Shown piece by piece: positions 36,132 through 43,965 of a stretch of 64,000 bases of DNA (position 1 is its first letter; each line of letters begins with the position of its first letter). The stretch covers positions 1 through 64,000 of the forward strand of contig JANQLS010000135.1 in assembly GCA_028280485.1 (NCBI GenBank). The letters run 5' to 3'. The notes under the pieces are model-generated. The model ran no database searches. It worked only from the letters and a program-made list of their open reading frames with translations, and was not told the origin of the DNA. A program made the translations under genes and the position numbers. This DNA is from Planctomycetota bacterium. GTDB lineage: Bacteria > Planctomycetota > UBA8108 > JACQVS01.

Positions 36132-37082
36132 ATGTTTCTCTTTAGATCCTTCAGAATCTTCGAGATCTTTGGAATCCCCATTCATATTCACACCACTTTG
36201 CCCATCTTAGCTTTATTGGTGGGTTTAGGGTTTGGACTGGAATCGGGAACTGAGAGCTTTACTCAAGCTTTAGGATTCTATGCCCTTGCCTTCGGTTTCG
36301 TCCTCCTCCACGAATTGGGACATTGTTTGATGGCAAGCCAGTGGGGCATTCCAACCAAAAGAATTACTCTCACTCCTATCGGTGGAATCGCAAGCTTAGA
36401 GAAGCTTCCTCGGAATCCAAGAATCGAATTCTTGGTAGCAATCGCCGGTCCTCTCGTCAATTTAGCTTTGGCCGGAACTTTCGCCATCTTCTTTGCTTTC
36501 TGGCCCGGAGTGATCCTCTTCCAATTGATGTGTATCAACCTGGCCTTAGGATTGTTGAACTTACTCCCTGGATTTCCCATGGATGGCGGTCGCATCCTGC
36601 GTTCGGCCTTAGCTAAACGCTTCTCATTTCTTAAATCGACAGAGATCGCAGTACGAGTCGGTCAAGTCACCGCCTGTGGATTAGGTGTAGCCGGAGTTTT
36701 CTTCCACCCTACCCTGTTCTTGATCGCAGCTTTCGTCTTATTCACCGCTCAGTCTGAACTTTCAAGAGTTCGAAAGGAAGAAGGCGTCGACGGATTCGAT
36801 TGGAGTGGGTTCATGAATTGGAGAAACTCATTCTCGAAAAAAGATCAAACAGATCCCATCGAAGAACTCTTCGAAACGATTGCTAAAGCCCACGAGGAAC
36901 GTGACCGTCAAAACGCAGGAGCCCCGAATCCCTTCCAATTCAGATCCTGGACGAGTTCCTTTGATAAAGTTATCTTTGAAGAGAAGCCCCGTAAAGAAGC
37001 ACAATCTAAGAGCGAGAGTACGACTCAAGAGAAAGAGCGCACGATCGAAGTTATGCCCGACGGATCGATCATCGACGTTTAA
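36132..37082 (+). CDS. Site-2 protease family (M50) intramembrane protease
   Basis: The 316-residue protein has membrane helices with the zinc motif HELGH (in FVLLHELGHCLMASQWGI, about 60) and the second motif NLLPGFPMDGGRILRSALA (about 147), the NPxPxxDGG class signature. Between them lies IAGPLVNLALAGTFAIFF. The C-terminal 100 residues are soluble, charged and not recognised, ending VMPDGSIIDV; there is no CBS domain. Site-2 proteases cut membrane-bound regulators such as anti-sigma factors. AGGAAGAAAGG upstream supports the start. No obvious partner is adjacent. Confidence 0.9.
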   Translation: MFLFRSFRIFEIFGIPIHIHTTLPILALLVGLGFGLESGTESFTQALGFYALAFGFVLLHELGHCLMASQWGIPTKRITLTPIGGIASLEKLPRNPRIEFLVAIAGPLVNLALAGTFAIFFAFWPGVILFQLMCINLALGLLNLLPGFPMDGGRILRSALAKRFSFLKSTEIAVRVGQVTACGLGVAGVFFHPTLFLIAAFVLFTAQSELSRVRKEEGVDGFDWSGFMNWRNSFSKKDQTDPIEELFETIAKAHEERDRQNAGAPNPFQFRSWTSSFDKVIFEEKPRKEAQSKSESTTQEKERTIEVMPDGSIIDV

Positions 37083-37102
37083 TAGTTGTCGCTCTTAGTA
37101 GA

Positions 37103-37121
37103 CCGCTCACTCCGTGAGCGG
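37103..37121. repeat. Family A hairpin after the site-2 protease gene
   Basis: CCGCTCAC-TCC-GTGAGCGG is preceded by TAGTAGA. It lies 20 bases after the stop of the site-2 protease gene and 30 bases before element D2. Confidence 0.85.
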
Positions 37122-37152
37122 AAAGGAAAACATGTAATCAATCTATTCGACC

Positions 37153-37257
37153 CTGTAGCGCCACCCCTTGTGGGTGGCCATTCCCGACAGGCCCAAAGAA
37201 ACTTTCAATGCACAACCCCTTTTCACGGAAAGGCCTGGGACAAGCCCAGGCGCTACG
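37153..37257. repeat. Family D element (D2), 105 bp
   Basis: CTGTAGCGCC at the left and GGCGCTACGG at the right are near-inverted ends. The left hairpin is GCCACCC-CTTGT-GGGTGGC, the right one GCCTGGG-ACAAG-CCCAGGC. It is the uninterrupted version of D1. Confidence 0.85.
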
Positions 37258-37282
37258 GATGCATTATTAAAATTATTACCTA

Positions 37283-38050
37283 CTACTTGCCCTCCAACCA
37301 CTTGACCCCTTTCCTGATCCTGCCATAAACATCCCCCCTCCACCCATGCCCGCCCTTATAAGTTTCAAACTTAACTTTAGCTTTCGCCTTGGTAAGAGAA
37401 TCTTTGGCAAGAACAGCTAATTTAAAAGGGCAAATCAAATCCTCAGGCGAGTGTTCAATAAAAAACCTGCGCCCCTTAGCTGGTTTTAAATCGGGCAACC
37501 ATTGAGGCCTAAAAACCGACTGGCTGATGAAATAACCTGTCACCTGCGTTTTCTTTTGTAAGGCTGCGGCATATACAGCGGGCCCACTGGAGGACCACGC
37601 CATACAGTAAATCGATTTTTTATCGACCTTCACCTTTTTGCGAACATCTTTGATGATGTCTTCGATCATCTTTTCAGTCGTAAACTTTTGTCCCTTCTCT
37701 CGATTTTTACCCGTGGGCCAAACCACTTGTTGTTTGTCATGCCATTTCGGCGCGACCGGTTGCACTGCGATGTAATCCTTTGAACAGGCGTTCTTCAAAA
37801 TTCGCTTCACGAAGATTTGAAATGTAGCGCTGCCATTTCCCCCAGGGAGAATGACGAAAAGCTTGTACCCCTTCTTGGGCGCCTTGCTTTCCTTTCGCTT
37901 ATGTAAAAGATAAATCTTCTTCTCATCCTTACCGACTCGATATTTCTTCGTTTCAATATCGGCGATGTCTTTGGGTACTTGAGCGGATGCGAGACCCGTG
38001 GCGGACGTAAGTAACAACATAATGAGAGCTTGGCTGATAGATCTATTCAT
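37283..38050 (-). CDS. Secreted alpha/beta hydrolase-like protein
   Basis: From the ATG at 38050 the 255-residue protein begins with a signal peptide (ALIMLLLTSATGLASA). The core looks like an alpha/beta hydrolase of the phospholipase/carboxylesterase or esterase-D type: LFVILPGGNGSATFQ (oxyanion region), IYCMAWSSSGPAVYAAAL (nucleophile elbow, here WSSSG) and FFIEHSPEDLICPF followed by KGGHGW with the catalytic Asp/His candidates. The extended upstream frame to 38113 has no signal-like start. Substrate unknown. Confidence 0.8.
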   Translation of the reverse strand: MNRSISQALIMLLLTSATGLASAQVPKDIADIETKKYRVGKDEKKIYLLHKRKESKAPKKGYKLFVILPGGNGSATFQIFVKRILKNACSKDYIAVQPVAPKWHDKQQVVWPTGKNREKGQKFTTEKMIEDIIKDVRKKVKVDKKSIYCMAWSSSGPAVYAAALQKKTQVTGYFISQSVFRPQWLPDLKPAKGRRFFIEHSPEDLICPFKLAVLAKDSLTKAKAKVKFETYKGGHGWRGDVYGRIRKGVKWLEGK

Positions 38051-38171
38051 AATTTCAATCCAGTTCGGGGTTTTAAACTCCTGGATGTCGTTGCAAGTCC
38101 GTTTAGATTTCAAATTATTTAAATGGGTTAGGAAGCGCTGATATTTTAGCTTAATTGTACTTTTCTACAAC

Positions 38172-38275
38172 TCGCCAAGGGCTGTTAGCCCGTAATAGCC
38201 TAGCCCAGGGCAGAGCGAAGCGCCGCCCTGGGTTATGATGTAAATAACACCTGAGCCCTGTAAGGGCGGAATAAA
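38172..38275 (+). repeat. Left arm of ~104-bp inverted repeat, family C
   Basis: Blocks in order: TCGCCAAGGGCTG, AGCCCGTAATAGCC, CCCAGGGCAGAGCGAAGCG then GCCCTGGG, and GAGCCCTGTAAGGGCG. The same blocks occur in reverse complement at 38706-38810, with a small protein gene between. Confidence 0.85.
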
Positions 38276-38300
38276 ACCTGAATTTCCTAAACCGTTCATC

Positions 38301-38651
38301 ATGCGAGAATACAACGAAGAAGAAGAACTAAACCGATATGTGTGGGAATTCTTCAGCCAATTTTTTACGACCAAAGAATTAGAAGCTCAAAGAGCTGTTC
38401 ATTTTGAAACAAAAGCACAGGACACGGATAGCGAAGCAACGCAAAGAATGCTGCGTAAAAAGTATGATCAAAATAATCCTGAGTTAATTGAAGCGATGAA
38501 CAATTGGCCTCAGTTCCGATCAAAAGCGAGAAAGCGGGTTATGGAAAAACATTCAGGAGAAATTTCGATCAATCGATGTCAGGACTGTTCGCGAATTCTT
38601 CGCACTCCAGAAGCTCTGCAGTGTTTATGGTGCGGGGCGGACTGGCATTAA
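38301..38651 (+). CDS. Small zinc-ribbon protein between inverted repeats
   Basis: The 116-residue protein is not recognised. It is highly charged and helical over about 1-90 (NEEEELNRYVWEFFSQFFT), then ends in a four-cysteine zinc ribbon, RCQDCSRILRTPEALQCLWCGADWH. No enzymatic motif, signal or membrane helix is seen. It lies between two inverted family C repeats, 25 bases from the left one and 54 from the right, with a family B half-hairpin (38668-38692) directly after the stop. That arrangement resembles a small mobile unit, but planctomycete genomes also carry such repeats beside ordinary genes. Confidence 0.7.
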   Translation: MREYNEEEELNRYVWEFFSQFFTTKELEAQRAVHFETKAQDTDSEATQRMLRKKYDQNNPELIEAMNNWPQFRSKARKRVMEKHSGEISINRCQDCSRILRTPEALQCLWCGADWH

Positions 38652-38667
38652 TCCGAAGACTTTCCCT

Positions 38668-38908
38668 CTCGCTAGCGCTTCGGGCTAGTTAAAACTCACT
38701 TCCATTATTATTACGCCCTTACAGGGCTTCACTCTTTGTGGTAACCCATCCCAGGGCGACGCTTCGCTCTGCCCTGGGATAGGCTATGACGGGCTTTCAG
38801 CCCTTGGCGAATTTTGGCCCTAAAGTGAATTCAATTTTTATGTATGCAGCTTCAGGCTTTATTCGTGACTTACAAGGTGAATTAACTAGCCCGAAGCGCT
38901 AGCGAGGG
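38668..38908. repeat. Family B inverted pair around the right family C arm
   Basis: CTCGCTAGCGCTTCGGGC at 38668 onward and its reverse complement GCCCGAAGCGCTAGCGAG at 38889-38906 are separated by about 190 bases that contain the 38706-38810 repeat. Families B and C are nested here. Confidence 0.8.
38706..38810 (-). repeat. Right arm of ~104-bp inverted repeat, family C
   Basis: Reverse complement of the left arm at 38172-38275 with a few substitutions; the hairpin arms CCCAGGGC/GCCCTGGG and GCCCTTAC/GTAAGGGC are intact. Confidence 0.85.
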
Positions 38909-38936
38909 TGGAACTCGAATTGTATTCAAAAAGCAA

Positions 38937-41780
38937 TCAGACACTAGGAATCGAATTCGAATCACAATTCGCATAGGCCAATTGAGAACTCATCGACCAG
39001 GGAGTGGGGACACTCATAAATACGATCTCGGTGAGTTCATCGGCGACGATATCAATATTGTCTTCTAAGGTCGCCGGAATAAAAATGGGAGAACCCGGAT
39101 GGGTTTGAGCCACTACTTTCCCCTGTTGAATGAGCTTTGCTTGGCCCTTGAGGGTAGCGACTTGAAGGAATGAGCCGCGGGGAGGATGGAGCTCATACCG
39201 AGCAACATTCGATTCCTCACCATCTAAGACCATTTTATGAAGGGTGAAGTAAGGCCAAGCGATGGGGTCATCGATATACTCGACTACTTTTACCTGATCT
39301 TCTTCGAAGATAGTCTCACCGCCATAGCGAAGTTCATCGATCGTCTTTGGGTTAAAACTGAGCTCATCTAAAAACTTATTGAGCTTTTCATCTGAGATCC
39401 CGTTCTCTGGATCACCTTTTCGAAATGAAAATTTTCCGTTCTTAAACTCAAAGGGGGTGTAGAGGTCTAACCAACTGTAAGTAGTATTCGATCGTTGCTG
39501 AGGCTCGAGTAAAAAGGTTTCTCCGCCAAATTGAAAAGGGAGCCAAGCCTCATTCTTAGGTGGATCTTGTTCCTTGGCTTGTGATCGAAGTTGATTGAAC
39601 TTCTCTTTCAAGTGACTGTATTCATCTTCAAGATCATCGTTCCCAGCCTGAACTTGATCTCTCAATTGACTCAAAGACTTGCTGAGTTCCTCTTTCAAAG
39701 GATCATGCGTATGACACTGATGGGAAAGTCCAAAGATGGCGTGTGCGCATCCCGATGGACTCAACAATAAATTCCCTGACTCTTGTTCCAGGTCCACTTC
39801 ATTGAGAGTCCTCACCATGCGGCTTCGATTTTCCCGAAGCTTCTTTAAACAAGACACTGCACCAGTGATTCCGGCGTCCGTGGCATCTCTTAAAAAAGGC
39901 TCTATGATTTCGATAAATGCGTGATCAGCACTGTCTTCTTGCCAATTCGAATGGCACTGCCTTCCGACCCACTCATCGTGGGCTCGCTTAAAACTTTCGA
40001 AGACCTCTTGAGTTGTACAAGCTTCAGTATTCAACAAGGAATGGAACTGAAGTAACAAGTCTCGCTCTTGAAAGACCCACTTTGAAAAGACGGTCTTGAA
40101 GGACTCGCCGAACTTTTCTTCAACCTCTTTTACGGCTTCGGGATTAAATCCCAGGTGCACCTTAGAGGGAAAGCGCGAAGATAGAAACTTCAAAAACAGG
40201 GGTAATTTTTCTGAGTAGAAACAATCCGACCAAGCTCCCAAGATTTCGGGCCGCGCTTGAACCCAATCGATAAATTTAATATTTGCGCTTTTTAGAGAAG
40301 CAGAGGTTTCTTGATCTAAAGTCGCCGTCAGCCAGGCTTCTGCGATAGGCACATTTTTAGATGGCTTCGCCTGTCCCAATAAACGAGGGAGACCCTGACC
40401 TCCCCAAGCATAATGATTGACAGTTGGAAGCAAGCACTGAGGCTGCTTGCATAAAGCATCTAATGCTTGTTCACTTAAGTGTGCCGTTTTTTTTTCTGTG
40501 GATGCTTGGGAGACTCGAAGGATGTTTCCCTCTAGTTGAACCATTAAGTTTTCAACTTTAAAGAGTGCAACGGAGCCCACTGGGGATTCCACCGTACAGT
40601 TATCACACTCGTAGTAAACCACTTGATCGGCACCTGCAGTTCGAATGGCTTCAACGACAGGTTTAATTCCACTGACCTCGTCGGCATTTGAAATTAGAAC
40701 TTCACCTTGAGCCGTGTGAATGATCGCGACATTCTTCAATCCTTCCACTTCCAAGGTCATACCGGACTCAGCAAGCAGAATACTATTGATGACGTTCTCG
40801 GCTTTCACATCACCGATGAGAAGGTTATTGTCGGAGTCGGCCATCAAAACACTTCTCAAGGCATCCCAACTCCCGATGTCGTGCCAAGAAAACTTAGCTG
40901 GAATCACGAATGACCCTAAATTCTCGGGGGGACGCTTCGACAAGGGCATCATGATCGCAAAGTCAATCGAATGATCCACCACTTGGTTGGGTAACTCAGG
41001 GTGTGGAATCTTCCCTTTGAGTTTGCTGAAGTTGTTAGCGGCTTCCTTATGGTTTCCTGTTCCCAACGACTCTACGATTCCGGTGTAGAGAACGGCTGTT
41101 TCAGGATGGAAATGCCCCATTACTTTTTCTAACACTTCCGCTCGGAACATGAACATTCCGCTGTTCCAAGCCCAGCCCCCTTCAGCGATCATTTCCTTAG
41201 CTCGCTCGATAGCTGGTTTTTCTTCGAAGCAATTGATGGGGTGAGCCGACTCACCCACTGAAGGAGCGTTTAGATCGGCTTGAATCGTTCCGAAGGAAGT
41301 CCAACGCAGAGGATCCGAATCGGGCTGAATCGCGAGAGTCCCCACCATATCTTGCTCTTGAACAATTTGAGCTGCTTCGGCGAGCGCGCCTTTAAAGATG
41401 GGTAAGTCCCCAATGATGTGATCAGAAGTTAAAATGGCAACCGTAGCTTGAGGTGACTTCAAACGGATATGAGCCAAGCCCCAAAGAATCGCAGGGAAGG
41501 TGTTTCTTCGATCCGGCTCAACGAGAATATTATCCTGAGGGATCGGTAAGTGCTTTTGAATTTCAGGTGCGGCGTCACTTCCACAAACCACGAAGAAACG
41601 ATCCGATGAAAGCAGAGGTTCGTCGCCTCCAGCAACTCGATCATAGGTTTGCTGAATCATGCTGCGTCCAACTCCCGTTGGGTCAGCGAAGACTTTATTG
41701 ACGGGGTAGAACCTTGTGCTAGCTCCACCAGCCAATACTAAAACATGCAATTGTGAAAGGTCTGCTTTATTCGTTTCCAC
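38937..41780 (-). CDS. Fused mannose-1-P guanylyltransferase and phosphomannose isomerase
   Basis: The GTG-started 947-residue protein has a nucleotidyltransferase domain at about 8-390: VLVLAGGASTRFYPVNK (G-x-G-T/S-R-like GTP loop), NRRTFPAIL and KFSWHDIGSWDAL. From about 455 an isomerase-like region begins with NHYAWGGQGLPRLLG and continues LPLFLKFLSSRFPSKVHLG, as in class I (ManA-type) isomerases, ending in a cupin-like beta domain near 860-947. Together they would make GDP-mannose for polysaccharide. The zinc-binding Gln-x-His motif of ManA reads K-V-H here, and the acidic ligand is not evident. The order guanylyltransferase-isomerase resembles AlgA/ManC, but those use a short cupin rather than a class I isomerase. 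Confidence 0.82.
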   Translation of the reverse strand: METNKADLSQLHVLVLAGGASTRFYPVNKVFADPTGVGRSMIQQTYDRVAGGDEPLLSSDRFFVVCGSDAAPEIQKHLPIPQDNILVEPDRRNTFPAILWGLAHIRLKSPQATVAILTSDHIIGDLPIFKGALAEAAQIVQEQDMVGTLAIQPDSDPLRWTSFGTIQADLNAPSVGESAHPINCFEEKPAIERAKEMIAEGGWAWNSGMFMFRAEVLEKVMGHFHPETAVLYTGIVESLGTGNHKEAANNFSKLKGKIPHPELPNQVVDHSIDFAIMMPLSKRPPENLGSFVIPAKFSWHDIGSWDALRSVLMADSDNNLLIGDVKAENVINSILLAESGMTLEVEGLKNVAIIHTAQGEVLISNADEVSGIKPVVEAIRTAGADQVVYYECDNCTVESPVGSVALFKVENLMVQLEGNILRVSQASTEKKTAHLSEQALDALCKQPQCLLPTVNHYAWGGQGLPRLLGQAKPSKNVPIAEAWLTATLDQETSASLKSANIKFIDWVQARPEILGAWSDCFYSEKLPLFLKFLSSRFPSKVHLGFNPEAVKEVEEKFGESFKTVFSKWVFQERDLLLQFHSLLNTEACTTQEVFESFKRAHDEWVGRQCHSNWQEDSADHAFIEIIEPFLRDATDAGITGAVSCLKKLRENRSRMVRTLNEVDLEQESGNLLLSPSGCAHAIFGLSHQCHTHDPLKEELSKSLSQLRDQVQAGNDDLEDEYSHLKEKFNQLRSQAKEQDPPKNEAWLPFQFGGETFLLEPQQRSNTTYSWLDLYTPFEFKNGKFSFRKGDPENGISDEKLNKFLDELSFNPKTIDELRYGGETIFEEDQVKVVEYIDDPIAWPYFTLHKMVLDGEESNVARYELHPPRGSFLQVATLKGQAKLIQQGKVVAQTHPGSPIFIPATLEDNIDIVADELTEIVFMSVPTPWSMSSQLAYANCDSNSIPSV

Positions 41781-41856
41781 CTGAAGGGCTCGATTCTGTG
41801 TTCAACAACTTAGCGATGAATCAGAAACTTCCTATTATTTCTGAAGATCGAAATCT

Positions 41857-42399
41857 TCAATCCATCTGGGGTAGCAAGGCTTGATCAAAAACCACCTTGG
41901 GTCCATCTTCACCGTCCTTGGCTAACCAAGAATCGGCACGATCGTGAATCGATCTAGCGTAAGCCTGAAGTTCCTGAAAAGTAAATCCAGCGAATTGATT
42001 CTTGTTCAAACCTTCGGCTGCTTTTTCAAAGTGCTCCACCGCTTTTTCCGAATGCTTTTGGACTCCCACGGTTTGTCCGTTCCGAGCCTTAACTCCGGCG
42101 GCAGTCATCTTGATCAAACCCTTCAAAAACTCGGCGATTGGGCCCTTTTTTCCGCTCGCAATCCAAACGGCTTCCCAGGCTTCGTGAGCTTCCCAGTAAT
42201 AACCAAAATTAAAAAGATCGAACCCATAAAGATATTCTTCATTATCAGACCACGAAAATTCCTCTAATGCATCCGCCGGTTCCTCTTCGTGGCCCCAGCT
42301 GTGCCCCCGAGGATCATTGACGGGATGCGGCTGGGGAAAACCCGTGAAGGCATAGGGAGGAAAAGTACGATGGGGGACCAATCGATTTTGAGTCGTCAC
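41857..42399 (-). CDS. DUF309 domain protein
   Basis: The 180-residue protein (GTG start) has the helical DUF309 motif FDLFNFGYYWEAHEAWEAVW near 60-80, then FLKGLIKMTAAGVKARNG. The N-terminal 45 residues, rich in Pro and charged residues, are not part of it. DUF309 proteins are small, soluble and of unknown role. It is 76 bases downstream of the guanylyltransferase gene on the same strand; the two may share a transcript. No strong ribosome site precedes the GTG. Confidence 0.85.
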   Translation of the reverse strand: MTTQNRLVPHRTFPPYAFTGFPQPHPVNDPRGHSWGHEEEPADALEEFSWSDNEEYLYGFDLFNFGYYWEAHEAWEAVWIASGKKGPIAEFLKGLIKMTAAGVKARNGQTVGVQKHSEKAVEHFEKAAEGLNKNQFAGFTFQELQAYARSIHDRADSWLAKDGEDGPKVVFDQALLPQMD

Positions 42400-42596
42400 G
42401 AAAGTTGGCCTGAATGTAGTGTGAGAAGTTCAATTTTTTAAGAAATCGTCCCTTCAATTTCTGGCATGAAGTACCCATCGATCGTTACTATACAAGGCTT
42501 ATGAGTTCCGGACTAGGAACCGAATCATGACCTGAATCTGGCGGGAACGATCCCCCTATTCAGCCATAAAATCACCTGTTTTACGAGACTTGAACC

Positions 42597-43730
42597 TTGA
42601 GCGATAAAAAGATTTTTAAAGACGATTTTGCCGATGACCTCAATCAGGTCTCCGGAATGAGCGATGCCGACCTCGAAGCTCTCATGGGAGGAGGTCAGGA
42701 ATCCGCATCTGAAGGTCAGGCCGACGCCGAACAACTTCAAAGTGGAGACCGGGTTCAAGGTGTCGTCATCGGTCTTCAAGGTGACGAAGTACTCGTCGAA
42801 CTCGATGGTAAAACTTTAGGTGTCGTCGATATCAAAGAGTTTGAGGCCGAAGACATTCCCGAAGTCGGCGATAAGGTCAAAGCCGAGTATAGTCATTACG
42901 ACTACAAAAAAGAAGTTTGTGTACTCTCGACTCAAACCGTTCGTACCGAAGTCACCTGGGAACAACTCCACACGGGTGCCGTGATCGAAGGAAAAGTCAC
43001 TGACACCAACCGCGGTGGTCTCATTTTAGACATCAAAGGCATTCGGGCTTTCATGCCAGTTTCTCAGATCGATCGTCAGCGCACCGAAGAATTAGAGCCT
43101 TTCATCGGTAAAAAACTTCAGGCTGAAGTCACTCGCGTGGATCGACAAAGAGAAGAAATCGTCGTCAGTCGAAGAAATATTTTAGAACGTGAATACGAAA
43201 AGCAACGCGAAGCGGCGTTTAGCAAATTAGTTGAAGGTACTCGCGTTAAAGGAAAGGTCCAAAGGATCAATCAGCACGGCGCCTTCATCGATGTAGGTGG
43301 CGTCGATGGTCTTCTACATATCAGCCGCATTCAAAGAATGGGAAAAGAAGAGGGGAATGAAGAAGGGCCTAAGCTCAAGGAAGGGCAAATCCTTGAAGTC
43401 GAAATATCTCGAATCGATCACGAACGAGGGCGCATCGGTTTAGACTTCGTCAAAAAAGAAACCCAAGCAGCCCAAACGGTTGAAGCTCCCGTCCATCAGA
43501 TCGAAGTTGAAGATACCCCCTTCGAAACCGATTACGAAGTGGGAGAATCGATCACGGGCTGGGTCTTAAGGCTGGAAGGCGATGGAGCTACGATCTCGAT
43601 TGAAGAAGGGGTAGAGGCCCACGTTCCTAAAGAGTCGATCCCGGCTGGCTGGGGAACTGGAACCGTCATCAATGCCGTAGTTTCTAAGATTCAGGATAAA
43701 GCGCCAAATATCTGGTTGGAGCCAAGGTAG
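42597..43730 (+). CDS. RNA-binding protein with four S1 domains
   Basis: The 377-residue frame opens at TTG 42597; an ATG at 42658 (MSDADLEALMGG), preceded by AGGT, may be the real start. Four S1 folds are seen at about 49-115, 117-200, 205-285 and 310-377 (GAVIEGKVTDTNRGGLILDIKGIRAFMPVSQID and GTRVKGKVQRINQHGAFIDVGGVDGLLHISRI are the strongest). The first and last are diverged. Ribosomal protein S1 binds mRNA on the 30S subunit; this short form, with an acidic N-terminal tail, may be S1 or an S1-like factor. TAG is the stop and is followed by another TAG starting a hairpin. Confidence 0.85.
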   Translation: MSDKKIFKDDFADDLNQVSGMSDADLEALMGGGQESASEGQADAEQLQSGDRVQGVVIGLQGDEVLVELDGKTLGVVDIKEFEAEDIPEVGDKVKAEYSHYDYKKEVCVLSTQTVRTEVTWEQLHTGAVIEGKVTDTNRGGLILDIKGIRAFMPVSQIDRQRTEELEPFIGKKLQAEVTRVDRQREEIVVSRRNILEREYEKQREAAFSKLVEGTRVKGKVQRINQHGAFIDVGGVDGLLHISRIQRMGKEEGNEEGPKLKEGQILEVEISRIDHERGRIGLDFVKKETQAAQTVEAPVHQIEVEDTPFETDYEVGESITGWVLRLEGDGATISIEEGVEAHVPKESIPAGWGTGTVINAVVSKIQDKAPNIWLEPR

Positions 43731-43879
43731 TAGACACACGCCGTGTGCCGTCTATTTCTTTCAATTTTAAATTACGGAATTATGAAGGAAAAAGATCGAA
43801 CTTAGCCTGCAATCAGGATCATCCATAGATTTGCAGGCTCTTTTTCCCACTTAATCAAGAACGGCACACGGCGTGTGCC
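43731..43879. repeat. Family A-type hairpin pair enclosing a terminator
   Basis: TAGAC/GTCTA arms around CACACG-C-CGTGTG (43731-43754) begin directly after the TAG stop of the S1 gene. GGCACACG-G-CGTGTGCC (43863-43879) faces it. The stem sequence ACACG/CGTGT is different from other A copies but is the same in both hairpins. Confidence 0.8.
43804..43845 (+). terminator. Rho-independent terminator of the S1 gene
   Basis: AGCCTGCAA (43804-43812) pairs with TTGCAGGCT (43831-43839), then CTTTTTCCC follows. Confidence 0.9.
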
Positions 43880-43924
43880 TACCACCTTGTGGTAAGATTT
43901 AAAGCGATATAAAGCATTTCGAAT

Positions 43925-43943
43925 CGGCTCACAGGGTGAGCCG
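43925..43943. repeat. Family A-type hairpin before the PSCyt1 gene
   Basis: CGGCTCAC-AGG-GTGAGCCG is followed by ACTAC, reading GTAGTCGGC on the minus strand. It lies 22 bases before the ATG at 43966, not at a stop codon. Confidence 0.85.
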
Positions 43944-43965
43944 ACTACTTTAACCCTCTACGAAC

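Noticed and set aside
38301..38651. A transposase gene of an insertion sequence
   Set aside because: Only a zinc ribbon is seen; no DDE, HUH or tyrosine catalytic motif is present in the 116 residues.
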